Shown piece after piece: positions 1 to 6,688 of a DNA stretch of 6,688 bases. Source of the DNA: MAG-120531 sp002378585. GTDB lineage: Bacteria > Bacteroidota > Bacteroidia > Flavobacteriales > Flavobacteriaceae. The notes beneath the pieces were generated by a model. The model saw nothing but the letters and a program-made list of their open reading frames with translations. It searched no databases and was not told the origin of the DNA. Position 1 is the stretch's first letter, and the number at the start of each line of letters is the position of its first letter. The stretch covers positions 1-6,688 of the forward strand of contig CALADZ010000075.1 in NCBI GenBank assembly GCA_937890575.1, written 5' to 3'. The position numbers were made by a program, and so were the translations under genes.

Positions 1-2
1 TC

Positions 3-1691
3 CATCGCGTTGTGTTATCACCTGGATCCCGCAATGCACCCTTGTTGTTGGGGTTTAGTCAAGACCCGTTTTTTAGCTGCCTTCAGGTAGTTGATGAACG
101 CAGTGCCGGCTTTATCGCATTGGGTATGGCTCAAGTCAGCCGACAACCAGTAGCTTTGGTATGCACCTCTGGTTCGGCACTAGCCAATTATTATCCTGCG
201 GTACTAGAGGCTCACTACAGCCATATTTCCCTTTTGGTCCTTTCTGCTGACCGCCCTCCATACATGTGGGAAAGGGCAGACGGCCAAACCATTGTGCAGC
301 ACAACTTTTTCACGCCACACATCCGTTATTCTGCTACACTTCCCATGGACGATGACGCGTTGCCCCATTGGTATCGCGAGCGTGTTCAGCACGCCATACC
401 TGAAGATCCTCAGGAAACGCTATCGGCCCAAAAAAAACTTCTTGATCAGGCGTTTGCTACACTAGTTCAGGACGGTGGTCCGGTGCACTTGAATCTGCCT
501 TTTGAAGAGCCTCTGTATGCCACTCAGCCGACCACGGAAACAGAGCTGGTTACGGGTATTCAATCCCATAGGTCATCGGAGGCTCCTGGAACTTGGGAGT
601 TGTTCGTCCCTGATTGGCAACAGTCCAGCCAAACCATGGTTTTGGTGGGGATGGATTTATCCAGTCAAGAACATCAATCAGCTTTAGCTTGGTTGGCGGA
701 ACATCCTGGTGTTTTGGTATTTACTGAAAATACATCAAACCTGCATCATCCCTATGCCATCGATGCGATAGACCAGTTAATTGGCCCCATGGAATTGAGC
801 AGTCAATCATCGGTTTGGATGGCCGAGCTTCAACCGGATCTCTTGATCACCTGGGGGGGACCAGTGGTGTCGAAAAAAATAAAACAGTTTTTGCGTACCC
901 ATCCGCCCAAGCAACATTGGCATGTGGGCAATACCCCGGCCTTTGACACCTATTTCTGCGGAGTACAGACATTGCCGATCAGTCCAAAAATATTGATCGA
1001 GCGATTAGCTGATGTGCCTACTGGAGCAGATAACTATACCCAGCTGTGGAGACAACGCTATAGAGGTATCGCTCAGGCGGCTAAAGCTTATCGATCCAAG
1101 ATGGCATTCTCTGACTTTTGGGTGTATCATCAGTTCATTAGCTCCCTAAACAAGCCCTATACAATTCATTGGGCCAATAGCTCGGTGATTCGATATGCTC
1201 AATTAATTGACAAACCAGATTTTGTAAAAGCGTATGGAAATCGGGGTACCAGTGGTATCGAGGGCAGTAGCTCAACAGCCGTTGGAGGCTCACTGGTGAG
1301 CCAAGAGCCGACCATTTTAGTCACGGGTGATTTAAGTTTTTTCTACGACAGCAATGCTTGGTGGAACGATATTTTACGTTCTGATTTTAGGATTTTATTG
1401 GTCAATAACGGAGGTGGGGGCATTTTTAGAATACTTCCCCAAGCGATTGATATGCCCGGTTTTTCCCAGCACGTTGAAACCAAACACCAGCGCGATGCCG
1501 CTGCTTTAGCAACAGCCTACCAAATAGGGTATCAGTCGGCTTCCACTGCCTCGGAGTTCATCTCTGCCTATCAAGCATGGTTAAAACCCAGCGAAAGACC
1601 TCAACTACTCGAGGTATTTACCAATCCAGAGACCAACGACCAAATCCTCAAAGATTATTTTACTACCCTAGCTAAATTCATTGATTCATGA
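3..1691 (+). CDS. menD: MenD, 2-succinyl-5-enolpyruvyl-6-hydroxy-3-cyclohexene-1-carboxylate synthase (5' partial)
   Basis: This is a ThDP-dependent cytoplasmic enzyme that condenses isochorismate with the succinyl-semialdehyde unit from 2-oxoglutarate, the first committed step of menaquinone synthesis. The reading frame is open to the left edge (HRV precedes the GTG at 12), so that GTG is an internal Val codon. About 20-30 N-terminal residues probably lie outside the window; 562 are visible. Counting the codon at 12 as residue 1, I see the substrate-pocket LSPGSRNAP (2-10) and the catalytic Glu in VDERSAGFIALG (E29). Further on are the TSGSALANYYPA segment (52-63), the RADGQTIVQ loop (88-96), R394 in NSSVIR and NRGTSGIEG (410-418). 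The ThDP/Mg motif is GDLSFFYDSN (439-448), followed by VNNGGGGIF (464-472). All parts of the family fold are present and uninterrupted. The stop codon overlaps the next gene's start by four bases (ATGA), suggesting translational coupling. Identification is firm; only the start is unknown. Confidence 0.97.
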   Translation, partial: HRVVLSPGSRNAPLLLGFSQDPFFSCLQVVDERSAGFIALGMAQVSRQPVALVCTSGSALANYYPAVLEAHYSHISLLVLSADRPPYMWERADGQTIVQHNFFTPHIRYSATLPMDDDALPHWYRERVQHAIPEDPQETLSAQKKLLDQAFATLVQDGGPVHLNLPFEEPLYATQPTTETELVTGIQSHRSSEAPGTWELFVPDWQQSSQTMVLVGMDLSSQEHQSALAWLAEHPGVLVFTENTSNLHHPYAIDAIDQLIGPMELSSQSSVWMAELQPDLLITWGGPVVSKKIKQFLRTHPPKQHWHVGNTPAFDTYFCGVQTLPISPKILIERLADVPTGADNYTQLWRQRYRGIAQAAKAYRSKMAFSDFWVYHQFISSLNKPYTIHWANSSVIRYAQLIDKPDFVKAYGNRGTSGIEGSSSTAVGGSLVSQEPTILVTGDLSFFYDSNAWWNDILRSDFRILLVNNGGGGIFRILPQAIDMPGFSQHVETKHQRDAAALATAYQIGYQSASTASEFISAYQAWLKPSERPQLLEVFTNPETNDQILKDYFTTLAKFIDS

Positions 1692-2518
1692 TTGTACTCG
1701 GCACATTAAATACCTTAACGATCCTCAGAGAAACTAGTGTAGGCCTCTTTCTAGGGGATGAGGAAGGCACGGATATCCTCTTGCCCAACAAATACGTGCC
1801 TTTGCACTATGATCTGGGAGATTCTATTTCTGTGTTTTGTTATTTAGATCATGAAGAAAGACCAGTAGCCACCACGCTTACTCCCTTTGTGATGCGCCAT
1901 CAGTTTCAATTGCTCAGAGCTGTAGAGGTCAATCAAATAGGCGCATTTATGGACTGGGGCCTCGAAAAACATTTGTTTGTACCCTATAAAGAACAACGTC
2001 AGAAAATGATCGCGGGTCAGTCTTATGTAGTTTATTGTTACCTAGATGAAAAGTCATTCCGCTTGGTTGGATCCAACAAGATTGATAAATTTTTGTCCAA
2101 TGAAGGGCTCTCTTACCCAGTGGGTACCTCTGTCAGTGTGTTGATCTCCAGGAAGTCAGATTTGGGATGGGATGCCATTATTGATCACAAGCACAAAGGA
2201 TTGTTGTATGAAAATGAGGTATTTACTCCGTTACATGTGGGTCAAGAGACTACGGCCTATATCAAACACCTCAGACCGGATGGGAAAATCGATTTACAGC
2301 TTAAACCCGTTGGTGTTGAAGCTTTGGCCCCTGCTGCTGAACTTATTTTAAGTTACTTAGCAGACCATGGAGGAAGCATGCCCTACGGCGACTTTTCCAC
2401 TCCACAGGAACTGCAAGCGGTATTTCAGATGAGTAAGAAAACGTTCAAGAAAGCATTAGGCACGTTGTATAAAGACAAAAAAGTAACACTTTCTCCTGAT
2501 GGAACCCAACTCATATAA
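1688..2518 (+). CDS. cvfB: CvfB-like S1-domain RNA-binding protein
   Basis: The 276-residue protein resembles the CvfB/YitL family: three tandem S1-type OB folds (roughly residues 2-65, 71-133 and 144-206) followed by a C-terminal winged helix (about 212-276). Visible markers are the paired S1 strands AFMDWGLEKHLFVP (86-99) and GKIDLQLKP (199-207), and the closing FQMSKKTFKKALGTLYKDKKV (246-266), typical of the CvfB winged helix. In Staphylococcus aureus CvfB binds RNA and affects virulence gene expression; its role in Bacteroidota is not established to my knowledge. No signal peptide or membrane segment is seen, so it should be cytoplasmic. The ATG overlaps the menD stop (ATGA) and the 3' end overlaps menA by 20 bases, so it is embedded in the men operon. 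I recall cvfB next to men genes in other Bacteroidota, so the neighbourhood is probably old rather than accidental. Whether it acts on men transcripts is speculation. Confidence 0.86.
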   Translation: MIVLGTLNTLTILRETSVGLFLGDEEGTDILLPNKYVPLHYDLGDSISVFCYLDHEERPVATTLTPFVMRHQFQLLRAVEVNQIGAFMDWGLEKHLFVPYKEQRQKMIAGQSYVVYCYLDEKSFRLVGSNKIDKFLSNEGLSYPVGTSVSVLISRKSDLGWDAIIDHKHKGLLYENEVFTPLHVGQETTAYIKHLRPDGKIDLQLKPVGVEALAPAAELILSYLADHGGSMPYGDFSTPQELQAVFQMSKKTFKKALGTLYKDKKVTLSPDGTQLI

Positions 2519-3431
2519 GTCCAAGGGTTTATTGTTTTGGATCAGGGCCGCCAGATTGCGGACTCTGCCGCTGTCGATTTCAGGTATTTTAGCTGGATCT
2601 GGCTGGGCGGTAATTCAAGGCTCGTTTCGGGGGTCTATTTTTTTGAGCGCCTTGTTGACGACTGTTTTTTTTCAAGTACTCTCGAATTTTGCCAATGATT
2701 ACGGTGACGGAGTCAAGGGAACTGATCAAAAAGGACGTGTAGGACCAGAGCGATTGCTGCAACATTCAAATGCGGCCAAAAAAATCCTCAAACGTGTATT
2801 GTACTTGTTGACAGTGTTAAGTATTGTCAGCGCGGGGTGTACACTCTATCTTTCGTTTGGTTTTGATGTGACGTATTGGTTGATTTTTATGGCCCTTACC
2901 TTAGCTTCAATTACCGCGGCAATCGGGTATACCGTTGGCAAACACGCATATGGTTATCTGGGATTAGGCGATGTATTTGTTTTTTTGTTTTTTGGCGCAC
3001 TGGCAGTTTGGGGCAGTGCATTTTTATACACCAAGACTTGGGATCCTTATGCCACCTGGCCTTTGGTAGTCGTTATTGGCATGGGTTCGGTAGCCGTATT
3101 AAATCTCAACAATATGCGCGATGCGCCCAATGATGCTTTGAGTGGAAAGCACACATTGGCCGTTCGTTTGGGTCCACGGTACATGCTTTGGTACCATGCG
3201 TTATTAATCATCTCTATCTTGTCGATGACCACTTATTGGATCGCCATACAACTCAGTGAATGGACCTTGGTTATTCTGTATATCCCTGTTTTTTTTCTAC
3301 TCAAACACCTAAGAATTTCATGGTTGGTCCGCACACCCAATAACTGGGATGGTGAATTAAAAACAGTAGCTCTATCCACCTTTTTCTGGTCTCTAGGGTG
3401 GTTTTTGTGGACTATTGCTGCGCAATTTTGA
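2499..3431 (+). CDS. menA: MenA, 1,4-dihydroxy-2-naphthoate polyprenyltransferase
   Basis: This integral membrane UbiA-superfamily prenyltransferase attaches a polyprenyl chain to 1,4-dihydroxy-2-naphthoate, giving demethylmenaquinone. At 310 residues it is close to E. coli MenA. The first Asp-rich, Mg-diphosphate-binding motif is NDYGDGVKGTD (66-76) and the second is NNMRDAPNDALSGKHTLAVR (204-223, key residues N205, R207, D208, D212). GLGDVFVFLFFG (155-166) is a conserved MenA-type segment. About nine hydrophobic segments can be drawn (near 24-40, 47-65, 100-120, 125-143, 155-175, 185-202, 232-250, 255-270 and 290-308), with a basic N-terminus before the first. The start lies inside the end of cvfB (20-base overlap). 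The residues from this ATG lead directly into FWIRAARLRTLPLSISG, the usual MenA N-terminus, so the start is credible despite the lack of a Shine-Dalgarno sequence. The polyprenyl chain length cannot be read from the sequence. Confidence 0.96.
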   Translation: MEPNSYKSKGLLFWIRAARLRTLPLSISGILAGSGWAVIQGSFRGSIFLSALLTTVFFQVLSNFANDYGDGVKGTDQKGRVGPERLLQHSNAAKKILKRVLYLLTVLSIVSAGCTLYLSFGFDVTYWLIFMALTLASITAAIGYTVGKHAYGYLGLGDVFVFLFFGALAVWGSAFLYTKTWDPYATWPLVVVIGMGSVAVLNLNNMRDAPNDALSGKHTLAVRLGPRYMLWYHALLIISILSMTTYWIAIQLSEWTLVILYIPVFFLLKHLRISWLVRTPNNWDGELKTVALSTFFWSLGWFLWTIAAQF

Positions 3432-3444
3432 GTATATTCATCTC

Positions 3445-4203
3445 ATGGAGGCTCCCGTTTTTCACATCCTATTGGTGGCTGATCGCCAATCAACCGTACA
3501 GATTTTACTTGACAAGTGCCTAGAACTAGGACATAGGCCAGTGTTTATCTCGGATCAAATGAGTGAAATCAATGAGGCGCTGATGTATGAACCGGTAGAT
3601 ATAGTACTGCTTCATCAAGATTCACTCGTGGCCGATTCAAAGGCAGAACTCATTCGCTTTACCCACGAACTGCCCTTGGTCTGGGTGTTAAGCCCATCAG
3701 CCATTTTGGCTACCCTTCCTAAACTTATTCAATCTTCCCCACAAGGATTTGTGGATCCTAATATCGGGTTACCGGCACTTCAAGGAACACTATGCACCGC
3801 TATTGAGTATGGTGCCCTTAAAATTCCAGACAATGACTCCGTGGTTTCCGATGAGTCCGATTTAGAAGACAAACTAAAGTCTAAACACTCATTTTTTAAT
3901 GATTGTATGTTTTTACCAGTGGATGATCAACTGATAAAACTTAATTATTCAGATATTTTTTATGTGAAATCCGATAATGTATACGTGGAAATTTACACCC
4001 GAACCCAAACTTATCTGTTAAGGTCTTCCTTGACTAATTTTTTGGCCAAGATGCCCAACTCAATATTTTTTCGCACCCACAAATCTTACGGGGTAAATCT
4101 TCAACATGTAGATGCGGTCAATCACATAGACCTGGTAATTAGAGACACAAAAATCCCCATTTCGAAATCATTCAAACAATTTTTGCTCGATGCCACCAAG
4201 TGA
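3445..4203 (+). CDS. LytTR-family DNA-binding regulator with degenerate receiver domain
   Basis: The 252-residue protein has a receiver-like N-terminal domain (about 5-122), an acidic linker (about 128-146) and a C-terminal LytTR DNA-binding domain (about 153-252). The LytTR part is clear: YSDIFYVKSDNVYVEIYT (168-185), LLRSSLTNFLAKMP (191-204), FFRTHKSYGVNLQHV (208-222) and the closing IPISKSFKQFL. The receiver keeps the alternating alpha/beta pattern (HILLVADR at 7-14, VDIVLLHQ at 51-58, LVWVLSP at 78-84) but has lost key residues. The acidic pair is A12-D13, the phosphoacceptor position holds His57, and the usual Lys before Pro is D104. It is therefore unlikely to be switched by Asp phosphorylation. 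I chose the ATG at 3445 because it leads straight into the first receiver strand; a TTG at 3415 would add ten residues and overlap menA. The gene begins 13 bases after menA and overlaps menC by 14. No histidine kinase is visible here. Targets are unknown; control of men or respiratory genes is inference. Confidence 0.91.
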   Translation: MEAPVFHILLVADRQSTVQILLDKCLELGHRPVFISDQMSEINEALMYEPVDIVLLHQDSLVADSKAELIRFTHELPLVWVLSPSAILATLPKLIQSSPQGFVDPNIGLPALQGTLCTAIEYGALKIPDNDSVVSDESDLEDKLKSKHSFFNDCMFLPVDDQLIKLNYSDIFYVKSDNVYVEIYTRTQTYLLRSSLTNFLAKMPNSIFFRTHKSYGVNLQHVDAVNHIDLVIRDTKIPISKSFKQFLLDATK

Positions 4204-5251
4204 TTCACTTAAAGCCCGAATAATTCATTACCCTTTGGAGTTTAAAAAACCAAGCGGTACATCCAGGGGGGTGCTCACCACCAAAGATTCATGGATGATT
4301 TTGTTAACTCAGGGGGATAAGTGGGGCATAGGCGAATGTTCCGTAATACGCGATTTAAGTCCTGATTCCCCGTCAGGGTATGTCCAACAACTCAAGTGGG
4401 TGGAAACCCATGTGAGCATGGGTTTTGAGGCCGTATACGATCAACTAGCCCAGTATCCAAGTATCCGTTTCGGGTGGGAACAAGCTTGGCAAAGTCTGCA
4501 ATCTCACGACCCAATGTGTTTGTATCCCAGTAGTTTTACCCAAGGGGAGTCTGCTATGGACATCAACGGACTTGTTTGGATGGGGCCCATAGCCCAAATG
4601 CGCGAGGAAGTTGCCGACAAAATCAACCAAGGATATCAAGCAGTTAAGTTTAAGGTAGGTGCTTTAGATTTTGAATCAGAGCTGAGCCTGATTCGTGAAG
4701 TAAGGTCTGCATATTCTGAAAAGCAGGTAGGTATTCGCTTGGATGCCAACGGCGGATTCCCTCCTGATCGGGCATTAAAATACCTAGAGCGCCTAGCTCC
4801 CTATGGAATTCATTCGATCGAACAACCAGTTGCCCCAAAATACCGAGATATATTGACAGAGCTCTGTGCGCATAGCCCCATTTCTATTGCCTTGGATGAA
4901 TCGTTAATCGGTGTTTATCTACCTGAGGATCGCGAGCAATTACTCGATGAACTATGCCCAGATTACCTGATCCTCAAGCCCAGTCTCATCGGGGGCTTTA
5001 GGGCTTGTGAAGATTGGATCGACAAGGCCGAACAACGAGGCATCCAGTGGTGGGTAACCTCTGCATTGGAAAGCAACATTGGCCTGAACGCCATAGCTCA
5101 GTGGACTTATAACAAGCACAGTAAACTGCTGCAGGGTTTGGGTACAGGTTCGTTATTTACCAATAATATTGAAGGGCCGTTAACCGTTGAACGGGGAAAG
5201 CTTTGGTACAACACACAAAAAACATGGTCTAAAATTCAGGAAGTATTATGA
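4190..5251 (+). CDS. menC: MenC, o-succinylbenzoate synthase
   Basis: This enolase-superfamily enzyme dehydrates 2-succinyl-6-hydroxy-2,4-cyclohexadiene-1-carboxylate to o-succinylbenzoate in the cytoplasm. The capping domain (about 8-120) opens with FKKPSGTSRGVL (18-29), a typical Bacteroidota MenC N-terminus that supports the ATG at 4190 even though it overlaps the regulator gene by 14 bases. The barrel domain carries the full catalytic set: VKFKVG with K153 and K155 (general base of the KxK motif), Mg ligands D185 (RLDANGGF), E211 (IEQP) and D236 (ALDES), and the opposing lysine K263 (LKPSLIGG). The C-terminal TSALESNIGLNAIAQW (290-305) and GLGTGSLFTNN (316-326) also fit the family. The length, 353 residues, is normal. 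Enolase-superfamily members can be epimerases or N-acylamino acid racemases, but the men context makes o-succinylbenzoate synthase much the best reading. The stop overlaps the next ATG (ATGA). Confidence 0.94.
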   Translation: MPPSDSLKARIIHYPLEFKKPSGTSRGVLTTKDSWMILLTQGDKWGIGECSVIRDLSPDSPSGYVQQLKWVETHVSMGFEAVYDQLAQYPSIRFGWEQAWQSLQSHDPMCLYPSSFTQGESAMDINGLVWMGPIAQMREEVADKINQGYQAVKFKVGALDFESELSLIREVRSAYSEKQVGIRLDANGGFPPDRALKYLERLAPYGIHSIEQPVAPKYRDILTELCAHSPISIALDESLIGVYLPEDREQLLDELCPDYLILKPSLIGGFRACEDWIDKAEQRGIQWWVTSALESNIGLNAIAQWTYNKHSKLLQGLGTGSLFTNNIEGPLTVERGKLWYNTQKTWSKIQEVL

Positions 5252-6162
5252 TGAAAAACAGTTATTTACAGCTGGGATATCAAAGTAAGGGATCGCTTTG
5301 GAAGTATCTTCCCATACCCGGATTTTTTATCTTGGTGATGGCCTTGAGTTATGCATTGATTCAGTATAGCCAGATTGATGTAGCCGCTTTGATGGCTCAA
5401 GAAATTGCCCGCAAAGGGGCCAATAAATTTTTGTTTGAGTCATTGGCTCAGTTTGCCCTCGGATTGGCCGTATTGCTTTTTTGGGTCAGGTGGATTCATC
5501 GCCAGTCATTTACCACGCTGATCAGCTCCAGAAATCGCATCGATTGGAGTCGGGTATTGTTTGGTTTTTTGGTGTGGGGTTCGATGGTGCTCCTAGGATT
5601 CCTGTTTAGTTATTGGTCACACAGCGAACATTTTATTTTTACTTGGAAAGGTGAGTCTTTTTGGTGGCTATTGGTTATTTCACTGGTTATGATTCCCTTG
5701 CAGACCTCATTTGAGGAAGTGTTATTTCGGGGCTATATGATGCAGGGATTGGGTAGGTTGTTTCGCAACGCATGGATGCCTCTGGTACTCACCTCAGCAC
5801 TCTTTGGGTTGATGCATATCGGAAATCCAGAGGTGCAAAAACTAGGGCTTTTAAGTTTGGTGTACTACATCGCTACAGGATTTTTCTTGGGAATAATCAC
5901 TTTAATCGATGAAGGGCTTGAATTAGCTATGGGTTTTCATGCAGCCAATAATATTTTTACCGCTATTTTGGTGACTTCTACCTGGACAGCATTTCAAACA
6001 GATGCCCTATTTGTTGATGTTTCAGAACCTAGTTTAGGTGCCGAGGTCTGGTTACCCGTAGTCATTTTCTTTCCTGTGGTATTCTTTGTGTTTAAATTTA
6101 AATATCGCTGGACCAATATTTGGCAGAAGTGTATTGCCCCTGTAACTCGCTCGGTTGAATAA
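5248..6162 (+). CDS. CPBP-family intramembrane glutamic protease
   Basis: This is a polytopic membrane protein of the CPBP (CAAX protease / bacteriocin-processing, Abi, Rce1-like) family, 304 residues long. The three diagnostic motifs are present: EEVLFR (E156, E157, R161), FGLMH (F186, H190) and HAANN (H231, N235), so the catalytic site looks intact. About eight hydrophobic segments are seen (near 24-40, 66-82, 104-121, 138-152, 176-190, 200-222, 232-246 and 266-283), ending in a basic tail. Its substrate cannot be predicted. I recall CPBP proteases between menC and menE in other Bacteroidota, so the placement seems conserved, but no role in quinone synthesis is established that I know of. 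The start is either ATG 5248, overlapping the menC stop, or the adjacent ATG 5251; an AGGAAG at 5238-5243 would suit the second (7-base spacing), a difference of one residue. Confidence 0.92.
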   Translation: MMKNSYLQLGYQSKGSLWKYLPIPGFFILVMALSYALIQYSQIDVAALMAQEIARKGANKFLFESLAQFALGLAVLLFWVRWIHRQSFTTLISSRNRIDWSRVLFGFLVWGSMVLLGFLFSYWSHSEHFIFTWKGESFWWLLVISLVMIPLQTSFEEVLFRGYMMQGLGRLFRNAWMPLVLTSALFGLMHIGNPEVQKLGLLSLVYYIATGFFLGIITLIDEGLELAMGFHAANNIFTAILVTSTWTAFQTDALFVDVSEPSLGAEVWLPVVIFFPVVFFVFKFKYRWTNIWQKCIAPVTRSVE

Positions 6163-6174
6163 TCAATAGATCAA

Positions 6175-6688
6175 ATGAAATCTAGGACCCAAGAAGTTGA
6201 TTTAGTGCATCCCGATTTCACTTGGGAGGGTAAATCCATGGACGCACCAACTCTGCTGGCCCGAATGGAGTTTGACCAGCAAGACACTCGTCCTTGGGTA
6301 CGCGCTCGCGCTCATTGGATCAGCTCTTGGCTCAAGCCAGACACATTACTGGAAGTAAAGACTTCCGGAACTACTGGAACCCCGAAGACTCTTTTTTTTA
6401 CGAAGAATCAAGCTAATCAATCTGCTCTAGCTACAGGTCGTTTTTTGGGATTAGGTCCTGGTACTCGGGCATTAATGGCGCTTTCTTGTGATTATGTAGC
6501 TGGCAAAATGATGTGGGTCAGGGCGTTGACCTTGGGCTGGACAGTCACTGAAGTTGACCCAGGAGCAGCTCCATGGATAGAAACTCCAGGGACCTTCGAT
6601 TTTGTGGCCTTGGTTCCCCGGCAATTAGCCTTGAGTATGGCCCACTTAGATCGATTTAAACAGGTGTTGGTAGGGGGGGCGCCGCTAG
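6175..6688 (+). CDS. menE: MenE, o-succinylbenzoate-CoA ligase (3' partial)
   Basis: An open frame of 171 codons runs from ATG 6175 off the right edge of the window. It encodes the N-terminal part of an ANL-superfamily acyl-CoA synthetase that activates o-succinylbenzoate with ATP and CoA. The P-loop is TSGTTGTPK (residues 63-71). CDYVAGKMMWVRALTLGW (105-122) is the form of the substrate-domain helix I associate with Bacteroidota MenE, and the visible end LVGGAPL (165-171) is the family's VGGAPL strand. The P-loop lies much closer to the N-terminus than in E. coli-type MenE, which matches the shortened MenE (about 350 residues) of Bacteroidota. The gene starts 12 bases after the protease stop, with no Shine-Dalgarno sequence. 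A second in-frame ATG at 6238 (residue 22) is a possible alternative. The ATP-binding and CoA-gating C-terminal parts are outside the window, so completeness cannot be judged. Confidence 0.94.
   Translation, partial: MKSRTQEVDLVHPDFTWEGKSMDAPTLLARMEFDQQDTRPWVRARAHWISSWLKPDTLLEVKTSGTTGTPKTLFFTKNQANQSALATGRFLGLGPGTRALMALSCDYVAGKMMWVRALTLGWTVTEVDPGAAPWIETPGTFDFVALVPRQLALSMAHLDRFKQVLVGGAPL

Noticed and set aside
12..14. GTG at 12 as the start of MenD
   Set aside because: The frame is open to the window edge and the residues just after it (LSPGSRN) are internal in MenD, normally preceded by about 20-30 residues. The gene is cut by the window, not started here.
204..392. Antisense open frame inside menD
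   Set aside because: It lies opposite a strongly conserved coding region, its translation resembles no family I know, and it has no context. The same holds for the minus-strand frames at 3047-3232, 4445-4639 and 4650-4838.
2876..3133. Second + strand frame within menA
   Set aside because: It is an out-of-frame shadow of the conserved MenA sequence, rich in Trp, Cys and Arg, with no recognisable domain.
3415..3444. TTG at 3415 as the start of the LytTR regulator
   Set aside because: It would add ten residues unlike a receiver N-terminus and overlap menA by 17 bases. The ATG at 3445 leads directly into the first beta strand.
3832..3882. Possible frameshift or gene fusion at the acidic linker of the LytTR protein
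   Set aside because: The frame is continuous, and a charged linker between receiver and LytTR domains is normal for this architecture.
5238..5243. AGGAAG before the protease gene as a ribosome binding site
   Set aside because: It is formed by menC codons (Gln-Glu-Val) and the other genes here lack such sites, so chance is likely. It only bears on a one-residue choice between adjacent ATGs.
6163..6174. Promoter or terminator between the protease gene and menE
   Set aside because: The gap is only 12 bases and shows no hairpin or T-run, so readthrough from the upstream genes is more likely.

Overview
This window is a compact, single-strand block of menaquinone (vitamin K2) biosynthesis genes, cut at both ends by the window. 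The organism is most likely a member of the Bacteroidota. Evidence for this is the Bacteroidota-style men gene order (menD, then an S1-domain cvfB gene, menA, menC, a CPBP membrane protease and menE), the MenC and MenE sequence style, and the near absence of Shine-Dalgarno sequences before the starts. I cannot resolve the family or genus.

Layout, all on the + strand: menD (5' end missing, to 1691); a CvfB-like S1/winged-helix RNA-binding protein (1688-2518); menA (2499-3431); a LytTR DNA-binding protein with a degenerate receiver domain (3445-4203); menC (4190-5251); a CPBP-family intramembrane protease (5248-6162); and the first 171 codons of menE (6175 to the window end). Neighbours overlap by 4, 20, 14 and 4 bases or are separated by 13 and 12 bases. 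There is therefore no room for internal intergenic promoters or terminators, and the set is probably one polycistronic unit. No stretch longer than 13 bases lacks a gene, and I see no RNA genes, mobile elements, CRISPR or notable repeats.

Function: MenD makes SEPHCHC from isochorismate and 2-oxoglutarate. After a MenH step, MenC dehydrates SHCHC to o-succinylbenzoate and MenE activates it to o-succinylbenzoyl-CoA. MenB (not in this window) closes the naphthoate ring, a thioesterase releases 1,4-dihydroxy-2-naphthoate, and MenA prenylates it in the membrane. menF, menH, menB, the thioesterase and ubiE/menG are not visible here.

Most of the window is ordinary housekeeping metabolism. The part most worth a second look is the LytTR regulator between menA and menC. 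Its receiver domain has lost the phosphoacceptor Asp and the conserved Lys, which suggests a phosphorylation-independent regulator tied to quinone synthesis. The absence of menB between menD and menA is a second oddity.
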